Shown here: positions 1 through 6,100 of the stretch, piece by piece | Numbering within the stretch: the first letter of the stretch is position 1 | How the letters are laid out: the number at the start of each line of letters is the position of its first letter | NCBI GenBank assembly: GCA_033721095.1 | Contig: JAWWBG010000024.1 | Span: forward strand, 1-18,320 | Direction of reading: 5' to 3' | DNA: 18,320 nt | Source of the DNA: JAWWBG01 sp033721095 | GTDB taxonomy: Bacteria > Actinomycetota > Nitriliruptoria > Nitriliruptorales > Nitriliruptoraceae | The notes under the pieces: generated by a model | Seen by the model: the letters and a program-made list of their open reading frames with translations, nothing else | Database searches by the model: none | Told to the model about the DNA's origin: nothing | Position numbers and translations under genes: made by a program

Positions 1-678
1 ATGGAACCCGAGCAGGAGCGAGCCAACCCCTCCGGCGTTGGCGCCCGTCCCCGGCTTCCAGCCACCGACGACGAACTCCTGGCGTCGGACGAGCCGGACC
101 TTCTGCCAGGCCGCAGAGCGCACACCCGGCTCGTAACGCGAAGCCGGATCCTTGATGACGCAACCCTCGAGGCCGCGGGCGGCCGCGACTGACAGCACGG
201 CATCGACATCGTCGCCGACCGGCGCCACGTGGACGCTCGCGGGGAGCTTCAGCCCTCCGAGCTGTGCCCGCCGCTCCCGCAGTGGCTCGTCCACGATGAG
301 GGTCCCGGCGGATCCGACCAGGTCGAAGGCGATGAGGCTGGCGGACACCTCGGCCCGGACGCGCGCGACCCGGGCTGGCTCCGACACGCCCAGGCGGCGC
401 TGGAGCAGCCCGAACGACGGCACGTTGTCAGCGGTCAGCGCCACGATCTCGCCGTCGACCAGGATCCCGGGGCCGATCGACTCGTGGATCGCTCCCAGCT
501 CGGGAAACGTCGCCGTGATGTCCTGGCCTCGACGCGAGCGCACGACGGTTCGATCCGGCGTGGTCTCGACGAGGGCACGAACGCCGTCCCACTTGAACTC
601 CACGATCGCGCCCGTCGGCACGGGTCCGCGGCGGGCGACGGCCAGCATCGGCCGGACCCCCGCCCAGGGCGTGGTCAC
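1..678 (-). CDS. ATP-dependent DNA ligase (LigC/LigD-type), 3'-truncated by window edge
   Basis: This gene encodes an ATP-dependent DNA ligase of the nucleotidyltransferase superfamily, which seals nicks through an enzyme-AMP intermediate. The first 226 codons are visible and contain the ordered ligase motifs. Motif I is EFKWDGVR (residues 27-34), with K29 the predicted adenylated lysine. Motif III is LVDGEI (73-78), IIIa LIAFDLV (115-121), IV EGCVIK (171-176) and V WQKVR (191-195). The start of the OB-fold follows (EFVVGGWKPGTG). The N-terminal 'PMLA' is typical of bacterial LigC/LigD ligase domains. I choose GTG at 678 because it overlaps the stop of the upstream GGDEF-EAL gene in a GTGA arrangement, which implies translational coupling; there is no strong ribosome binding site. 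The stop lies beyond the left edge, so I cannot tell a stand-alone LigC from a longer LigD with polymerase or phosphoesterase domains. The N-terminal position of the ligase domain allows either. Confidence 0.9.
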   Translation of the reverse strand, partial: MTTPWAGVRPMLAVARRGPVPTGAIVEFKWDGVRALVETTPDRTVVRSRRGQDITATFPELGAIHESIGPGILVDGEIVALTADNVPSFGLLQRRLGVSEPARVARVRAEVSASLIAFDLVGSAGTLIVDEPLRERRAQLGGLKLPASVHVAPVGDDVDAVLSVAAARGLEGCVIKDPASRYEPGVRSAAWQKVRLVRRQEFVVGGWKPGTGANAGGVGSLLLGFH

Positions 679-2966
679 GCGTTGAGGCCGGCCGGCAGCT
701 GGGCCACGACGTGCTCGACCGCAGAGGCATCCAGCGCCGCGGTCCCCGCGAGCGAACCCAGGACGTTGAGGACCCGTGCGTCGAGCGGCTCGCGTGCCTC
801 CGGGTTCTCGAGCTCGCGCAGTCGCAGCGCCGCCATGGAGGAACGACCGCGAACGAACGACGCCGACAGCAGCCGCGACTCGAGGTCGTCCTCGTCGATC
901 GGTGGGCACAGCAGGTCGCCCTGCATGATCGTGATGCCGGTTTCACGCAGGAAGTCGTACTGGGCTGCGCTCGTGATTCCCTCGGCGGCGACCCGCGCGT
1001 GCAGTGCCCCCGCGACGGCCGCGATGGCGTTGATCACGGGCGACGGGTCCGCGTTCTCGCCGATCTCGGCCACGAGGTCACGGTGGATCTTGATGCCGGC
1101 CAGCGGCAGGTGGGTCAGGTAGCCGATGCTGGCGTTGCCGAGCCCGAAGTCCTCGATGACACAGCGCAGCCCGTGGTTGCGCAGCTCCATCATGACGCGC
1201 CGGACACCCTCACGGTTGCTGGTCAGCGTCTCCTCCGACAGCTCGAGCTCGAGCAGCTGGGGTGGCAGCTCGGTGCGCATCAGGGAGCGCAGAACGGGCC
1301 CGAGGATCTGGGCGCTGGTGACCTGTCGCCGGGACACCTTGAAGGCGACGGGCAGCTCGGCCAACCCCTCCTCACGCCAGCGTGCCACGCGTTCACACGT
1401 GCGCCCCAGCACCTGGTCGACGAACGGCGCGATCAGGCCGGCCTCCTCGACCAGGGGAACGAGGACGCTGGCAGGAATGGTCCCGAGGTCGGGGTGGTCC
1501 CATCTGGGCTGGGCCTCGAAGCCGACCACGAGCCGGTCGGTGATGTCGACGACCGGTTGGAAGTCGAGGCCGAGCGAGCCCGATGCCAGTGACGCGCGCA
1601 GCTCGAGCTCGAGCCACTGGCGCAGGCGAGCGCGAACGGCGAGGTCCTCCGAGTAGACCTGCACGCGCCCACGCCCCAGCCGCTTGGCCTGGTACATCGA
1701 GTGGTCGGACTTCTCGATGAGGTCGGCCGCGGTCGTGCCGTCGTCGGGATAGACCGCCGTCCCGATCGACGCGCTGGGCCACAGGTCGACCGTGCCGAAC
1801 TGGATGGGGCGCCGGACGGTCTCGAGCAGCTTGCGCCCGACGCTCTCGACGGCCTCCAGCTCCTCGATCTCGGGGAGCAGGACCAGGAACTCGTCGCCAC
1901 CGAAGCGACCGACCGAGTCCTCGTCACGGAGCTCGTCGGTCAGTCGGCGGGCCACCCGCGTGAGGACGAGGTCGCCGGCCTCGTGGCCGAACGAGTCGTT
2001 GATCTCCTTGAAGTGGTCCATGTCGAGGAACAGCACCGCCAACCGGCCCCCGCGACGACGCGCGCGCGCGATCGCCGCCTCGAGCCGGTCGTGCAGCAGT
2101 GACCGCGTCAGCAGCCCTGTCAACGGATCGTGATGGGCCTCGAGCTCGGCGACGGCGCGATCGTGGACTTCGCGGATCAGGTAGACGATCGCCAGGGTGG
2201 GAAACAGGGTGGAGCCGACGATCACCAGCTCCAGCTGGAGCTCGGTTCCCCGCACGGTGTCGAGGACCGCAGCGGCGGGCCCGGCAAGGACACCCGCGGC
2301 GGCCAGCATCACGTTGTCCAACCCGACCGGCCCCTGGCGCCGACCGACCCAGGGCACGGCGTCGTCGAGCGTCAGGCGGGCGAGCGACACCACGTACAGG
2401 ACGGTCCCGACGATCCAGGCCGATGCCGCAACGACCGCGTCGAGATCGAGCACGACGGTCGCCAGCTGCGTCCCCGCCAACAGCGCGATGGCAACGGCTG
2501 CCGCAACGGTCCAGACGCGGCGGCGATGCGCACCGACGATCACGATGATGGTCAGCGCCGTCAACAGGGCCAGCGCCATCGCGCCCGTGAGCCGCCACAG
2601 CTCGGGTCGGGTCAGCTCGTCGATCGACTCGAGCGTGGCAAACCCGAGGTAGGCCGCGACCCCACCAGACAGCAGCGACGCGATGACGGCTTCGACGGCT
2701 GCACGGTCGTGGCGGCGACGGCCATGCCACTGCGTGAGCACGAGCGAGACGGCGACGACCGCGACGATGACGCCGATGACCGACAGCTCTGCACCGAGGA
2801 CGCCAGGGGTGCCCACCAGCAGCCCGACCCCGCCGACGATGAGCATCGTTCCCCAGCGGCGCCGCGAGACGTCGATGAGTCGTTGGTCGACCCCATCGAC
2901 CGCGACCTCGTCGTCAGGCGATGGCGTCGACGCGTTCGCGCGGGTCAACGCACCAAGCCTCCGCAT
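675..2966 (-). CDS. Membrane GGDEF-EAL protein, active-looking cyclase and degenerate EAL domain
   Basis: The protein (763 aa) has an N-terminal membrane region with several hydrophobic segments between residues 40 and 265, so signal sensing is probably at or in the membrane. A GGDEF domain follows (about 278-440; DPLTGLLTR at 280-288, GRFGGDEF at 353-360), then an EAL domain (about 450-700). The GGDEF motif is intact, and RDED at 347-350 sits exactly five residues before it, matching the RxxD product-inhibition site; diguanylate cyclase activity is likely. The EAL domain departs from the catalytic consensus. EAL is EAQ (484-486), the usual N-x-S is FKVS (542-545), DDFG is EDFG (605-608), and KID is KIH (626-628), although AEG (661-663) and QG (682-683) remain. 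Phosphodiesterase activity is therefore doubtful, and a c-di-GMP-binding or regulatory role is possible. About 60 residues of unassigned, probably helical tail follow. The stop overlaps the ligase start by 4 nt. Confidence 0.93.
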   Translation of the reverse strand: MRRLGALTRANASTPSPDDEVAVDGVDQRLIDVSRRRWGTMLIVGGVGLLVGTPGVLGAELSVIGVIVAVVAVSLVLTQWHGRRRHDRAAVEAVIASLLSGGVAAYLGFATLESIDELTRPELWRLTGAMALALLTALTIIVIVGAHRRRVWTVAAAVAIALLAGTQLATVVLDLDAVVAASAWIVGTVLYVVSLARLTLDDAVPWVGRRQGPVGLDNVMLAAAGVLAGPAAAVLDTVRGTELQLELVIVGSTLFPTLAIVYLIREVHDRAVAELEAHHDPLTGLLTRSLLHDRLEAAIARARRRGGRLAVLFLDMDHFKEINDSFGHEAGDLVLTRVARRLTDELRDEDSVGRFGGDEFLVLLPEIEELEAVESVGRKLLETVRRPIQFGTVDLWPSASIGTAVYPDDGTTAADLIEKSDHSMYQAKRLGRGRVQVYSEDLAVRARLRQWLELELRASLASGSLGLDFQPVVDITDRLVVGFEAQPRWDHPDLGTIPASVLVPLVEEAGLIAPFVDQVLGRTCERVARWREEGLAELPVAFKVSRRQVTSAQILGPVLRSLMRTELPPQLLELELSEETLTSNREGVRRVMMELRNHGLRCVIEDFGLGNASIGYLTHLPLAGIKIHRDLVAEIGENADPSPVINAIAAVAGALHARVAAEGITSAAQYDFLRETGITIMQGDLLCPPIDEDDLESRLLSASFVRGRSSMAALRLRELENPEAREPLDARVLNVLGSLAGTAALDASAVEHVVAQLPAGLNA

Positions 2967-3046
2967 GTCCCTGCCCCTGGGTAGTGCTGGAAGTGCTCCC
3001 CGCGGGCAAGGATATCAGGGAGTGGTTCTTCATGACTGTCTGTGAT

Positions 3047-3072
3047 GTTGCGGTCAGGGGTCACCCGGCAAC
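3047..3072. repeat. Imperfect inverted repeat, possible operator
   Basis: GTTGC (3047-3051) and GCAAC (3068-3072) form inverted arms, and GGT/ACC pairs may extend the stem inward with a 2-nt bulge. It lies in the divergent promoter gap. It could be a regulator site or a chance hairpin in GC-rich DNA. Confidence 0.25.
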
Positions 3073-3091
3073 CCGCTTTCTGGCCTTCCCG

Positions 3092-3111
3092 AGGGCGTCT
3101 CAGGGCGTCTC
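3092..3111. repeat. Perfect tandem 10-bp repeat upstream of HerA-like gene
   Basis: The decamer AGGGCGTCTC occurs twice head to tail with no spacer, ending immediately before the candidate -10 hexamer TAGGCT. A 10-bp period puts both copies on one face of the helix, as expected for cooperative binding of a regulator. This is inference; it may also be a small slippage duplication. Confidence 0.4.
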
Positions 3112-3150
3112 TAGGCTTGCCCGGCATCGGAGTTCCAGCCGGGAGAGCCC

Positions 3151-4869
3151 ATGTCCGTTGCCCCGCCCGTCGGCCTCGTTCTCGGCACGGCCGGTCACGA
3201 GGCCACGCCGCTGGAGTTCTGGGTTGCCGTCGATCCCGACCGGTGGCTCCAGCTCGACGACGTCGTCGCCCTCGAACGAACGCCACCGGGCGGTGACCGC
3301 GTGCGCATCTATGGCGTGGTCGCCCAGGTCCGGGCGCGCCACGAGGGCGCCCGGTTCGACTCGGACGTGTTCCTGATTGCCGACGGGACGTTGCCAGCCG
3401 GTGTTGCCGAGGCCGCCCAGGTGCTCACCACCCGCGTCGAACCCGAGGTGTTCGTGCCGCCGCTGCCCGGCCAGGCCGTGCGCGTCGCCGAGGGCGAGGA
3501 GCGGCTCGAGGCACTCTTCTTCGACGGCATGGAGTCGCGCGTGCCCGCCGGGGCGACCAGGGACGGACAACCCGTGTTCCTCAACCGCGAGTTCATCGAC
3601 GGGACCCGCGGCGCCCACGTGAACATCTCGGGTGTGTCGGGCGTGGCCACCAAGACCAGCTACGCGACCTTCCTGCTCCACAGCATCTTCGCGTCGGACA
3701 CGTCCGCAGCCCGGCACAACACCCGGGCGCTGATCTTCAACGTCAAGGGCGAGGACCTGCTCTTTCTCGACCACGACAACACCCAGCTCGACGAGGACCA
3801 TCGCGAGCGGTATCGGCGGCTCGGACTGCCAGCCGCCGCCTTCGACTCGGTCGAGTTCTGGGCGCCGCCGATCCGGGGAGCGAGCTCAGGTGCGCCCGAC
3901 ACCGGGTCGAGGAAGGTCGGCATCGGATCCTTCCACTGGTCGCTGGCCGAGTTCTGTGCCGACGAGCTGTTGCCGTTCCTGTTCACCGACGTCCAGGACG
4001 ACCGCCAGCAGTACACGATGGTCGTGCACAACGTCACGGCGCGGCTGCGGTCCGAGGCGACGGCCCTGCCCGACGGTGGCGTCGCGATCGACGGGGTGGA
4101 GATCCGCACGTTCCGTGCGCTCATCGACTTCGTGCAGGACCGCCTCGAGGACGAGGCCACGATGGGTGACTGGGCGGGTCGCGCCATCGGCGCCGGGACG
4201 ATCAACGCCTTCATCCGCCGCCTGTACGGGGCCCAGAAGCATGTCGAGCACCTGATCCGGGGCGACCTCGGGACGAGCGGTCAGATCAAGCGCGAGAAGC
4301 AGGTCACGGTCGTCGACATCCACAACCTCAATGATCGGGCGAAGCGGTTCGTGGTCGGCGTGGTCCTCCAGCGCATGTTCGAGCAGAAGGAGCAGGCCGG
4401 TACTGCCGATCCGCGCACGTTCGTGGTGCTCGACGAGCTCAACAAGTACGCCCCACGCGAGGGCCACTCCCCCATCAAGGAGATCCTGCTCGACATCGCC
4501 GAACGCGGCCGGTCGCTGGGGATCATCCTCATCGGTGCCCAGCAGACCGCCAGCGAGGTCGAGCGCCGGATCATCGCCAACTCCGCCATACGCGTGGTGG
4601 GTCGTCTGGACGCCGCCGAGGCGGGTCGCGAGGAGTACGGGTTCCTGCCCGCAGCCCACCGCCAACGCGCCACCATCCTCAAGCCGGGCGCGATGATCGT
4701 CTCGCAGCCCGAGCTGCCGGTGCCACTTGCCCTCGAGTTCCCGTTCCCGGCCTGGGCCACCAGGCCATCCGAGGCCGGCGCCCCGCCGCCGCCCGACCAG
4801 CCAGCAGCCGCCCTGCCCGACGACCCCTTCGACGTGGCGGCGACGGCTTCCACGGATGCGCCGTTCTGA
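3151..4869 (+). CDS. HerA-like ATPase/DNA translocase
   Basis: The product (572 aa) belongs to the HerA/FtsK superfamily of hexameric DNA-pumping ATPases, which in archaea work with the nuclease NurA in DNA end resection. Residues 1 to about 115 look like the N-terminal beta-barrel (HAS-type) domain, and the RecA-like ATPase core follows. The P-loop region is GVSGVATKTS (161-170), with K168 and T169 as the nucleotide-binding pair but threonine where the usual GKT glycine stands. Walker B is VVLDEL (425-430, D428/E429), followed by the sensor-like GAQQT (462-466) and an arginine-rich stretch ERRIIANSAIRVVGR (471-485) that could supply the arginine finger. The C-terminal 30 residues are proline/alanine/aspartate-rich and probably disordered. 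The ATG has GGGAG 5 nt upstream. This is the first gene of the cluster; sbcD-like begins 46 nt downstream. HerA family assignment is strong, but specificity for the co-encoded nuclease is inferred from context. Confidence 0.9.
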   Translation: MSVAPPVGLVLGTAGHEATPLEFWVAVDPDRWLQLDDVVALERTPPGGDRVRIYGVVAQVRARHEGARFDSDVFLIADGTLPAGVAEAAQVLTTRVEPEVFVPPLPGQAVRVAEGEERLEALFFDGMESRVPAGATRDGQPVFLNREFIDGTRGAHVNISGVSGVATKTSYATFLLHSIFASDTSAARHNTRALIFNVKGEDLLFLDHDNTQLDEDHRERYRRLGLPAAAFDSVEFWAPPIRGASSGAPDTGSRKVGIGSFHWSLAEFCADELLPFLFTDVQDDRQQYTMVVHNVTARLRSEATALPDGGVAIDGVEIRTFRALIDFVQDRLEDEATMGDWAGRAIGAGTINAFIRRLYGAQKHVEHLIRGDLGTSGQIKREKQVTVVDIHNLNDRAKRFVVGVVLQRMFEQKEQAGTADPRTFVVLDELNKYAPREGHSPIKEILLDIAERGRSLGIILIGAQQTASEVERRIIANSAIRVVGRLDAAEAGREEYGFLPAAHRQRATILKPGAMIVSQPELPVPLALEFPFPAWATRPSEAGAPPPPDQPAAALPDDPFDVAATASTDAPF

Positions 4870-4915
4870 GCGTGGTCACGTCTCCGCGTCACAGGCGCTC
4901 CGTAGGGTCACGCAC

Positions 4916-6100
4916 ATGAGGATCCTGCACACCTCGGACTGGCACGTTGGCCGCGGCATCCGCGGGCGCAGCCGCGCCCAGGAACATCGTGACGTGCTGG
5001 TCGAGATCGCGGACGTCGCCGCACGAGAGCAGGTCGACATCGTGCTGGTGGCCGGCGACCAGTTCGACACGGCCGCACCCTCGCCCGAGTCCGAGGCGAT
5101 CGTCTACCGGGCATTGTTGGATCTCGAGGCGACGGGCGCCCAGGTCGTCGTGCTGGCAGGCAACCACGACAACCCGCGCCGGTGGGGCGCGGTCAAGCCG
5201 CTGTTCGAACAGCGCGGCTTCCACCTCGTCGACCAGCTGCGACGACCCGAGGACGGCGGCGTCCTCGAATTGACGACGTCAGGAGGCGAAACGGCCCGCA
5301 TCGCGGCCATCCCGTGGTTGTCGCAGCGCGACGTGGTCCGTTCCCGCCAGCTGATGGAGCTCGATTCGGGCACGCAGGCCGCGATGTACGGCGACTGGGT
5401 CAAGCGCATCATCGACCGGCTCGCGGCCGGGTTCGCCGGCGACACCGTGAACGTGATCACCGGTCACCTGACCGTTGCGGGCGGTGCGCCGCCGCGGGGT
5501 GGCGCCGGCGAGCGGGCCGCGCACCTGATCTTCGACTACCTCGTGTCGCCCGCCGCGTTTCCGGCGTCCGCCCAGTACGTGGCGCTGGGGCACCTCCACC
5601 GGCCGCACCGTCTCGAGTCGCCGTGCGCGAACGTCTGGTATTCGGGCTCGCCGCTGATGCTCGACTTCGGCGAGGCCGAGTCCGAGCACAAGGTCGTCAT
5701 GGTCGTCGAGGTCGAGGCCGGCAGGACCCCAACCGTCCACCAGGTGCCGTTGGGTGCTGGCGTCCCCCTGAGGACGCTGCGCGGCACGCTCGAGCAGGTG
5801 GAGGCTGCTGCTGCCAGCCTCGACGAGGCCCACGTCCGCGTGGAGCTCGACGCCGCACCGGCACCCGGGCTCGCCGACAAGGTTCGTGGGCTGGTGCCCG
5901 GCGCCGTCGACGTCCGGCTGGTCGCCAGGCCGGAAGACGAACACGAGGATCCGGCCGACATCGCGTCGGTTCACGCCACGCCGACCGATCTGCTGCGCGA
6001 GTACCTCGAGTCGGAGGGAACGGACGGCGCTGCCGTCGACGCGCTCGTGGCACTGATGTCCGAGCTGATGGAGGACCTGGATGCGGCCGACGCGGCTTGA
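4916..6100 (+). CDS. sbcD: SbcD/Mre11-type DNA repair nuclease subunit
   Basis: This gene encodes a calcineurin-like metallophosphoesterase (394 aa), the Mn-dependent nuclease partner of SbcC/Rad50, acting on double-strand-break ends and hairpins. The metal-binding series is complete: DWH (D8, H10), GDQF (D48), GNHD (N83-D85), GH (H184) and GHLH (225-228). The family signature YSGSPLMLDFGE follows near residue 242. About 120 residues after the phosphoesterase core form the capping and SbcC-binding region. I chose ATG 4916 because the protein then begins with the canonical MRILHTSDWH; a longer in-frame extension overlaps the herA-like gene and resembles nothing. AGGG lies about 8 nt upstream. 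The 3' end overlaps the SbcC start by 20 nt. Confidence 0.96.
   Translation: MRILHTSDWHVGRGIRGRSRAQEHRDVLVEIADVAAREQVDIVLVAGDQFDTAAPSPESEAIVYRALLDLEATGAQVVVLAGNHDNPRRWGAVKPLFEQRGFHLVDQLRRPEDGGVLELTTSGGETARIAAIPWLSQRDVVRSRQLMELDSGTQAAMYGDWVKRIIDRLAAGFAGDTVNVITGHLTVAGGAPPRGGAGERAAHLIFDYLVSPAAFPASAQYVALGHLHRPHRLESPCANVWYSGSPLMLDFGEAESEHKVVMVVEVEAGRTPTVHQVPLGAGVPLRTLRGTLEQVEAAAASLDEAHVRVELDAAPAPGLADKVRGLVPGAVDVRLVARPEDEHEDPADIASVHATPTDLLREYLESEGTDGAAVDALVALMSELMEDLDAADAA
6070..6074 (+). promoter_or_regulatory. Ribosome binding site for sbcC inside sbcD
   Basis: GGAGG lies 6 nt before the ATG at 6081, within the last codons of the sbcD reading frame. It fixes the sbcC start and the 20-nt overlap. 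Confidence 0.75.

Larger units (their letters stand above)
2967..3150. promoter_or_regulatory. Divergent intergenic promoter region between GGDEF-EAL/ligase and HerA cluster
   Basis: This is the only sizeable non-coding gap serving both the minus-strand GGDEF-EAL/ligase pair and the plus-strand HerA-SbcD-SbcC-NurA cluster, so promoters for both should lie here. A TANNNT-type -10 candidate for the plus strand is TAGGCT at 3112-3117, but no convincing -35 precedes it. The herA-like gene has a good ribosome binding site, GGGAG at 3141-3145, 5 nt before its ATG. The gap also holds a perfect tandem decamer (3092-3111), an imperfect inverted repeat (3047-3072) and an 8-bp palindrome CCCGCGGG (2999-3006). 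Function is inferred from gene arrangement only. Confidence 0.5.

Noticed and set aside
152..1122. Plus-strand open frames opposite the ligase and GGDEF-EAL genes
   Set aside because: Ser/Arg-rich translations with no domains; the minus strand carries intact ligase and GGDEF-EAL motifs.
2130..2984. Plus-strand open frame across the GGDEF-EAL membrane region
   Set aside because: Composition is Asp/Arg/Gln-rich with no motif; the minus strand has hydrophobic segments continuous with the GGDEF domain.
3092..3111. CRISPR-like repeat
   Set aside because: Only two head-to-tail 10-bp units with no spacers and no cas genes.
4727..4915. 63-codon N-terminal extension of SbcD
   Set aside because: It overlaps the end of the herA-like gene and the extension is Pro/Arg-rich; the SbcD family begins at MRILHTSDWH.
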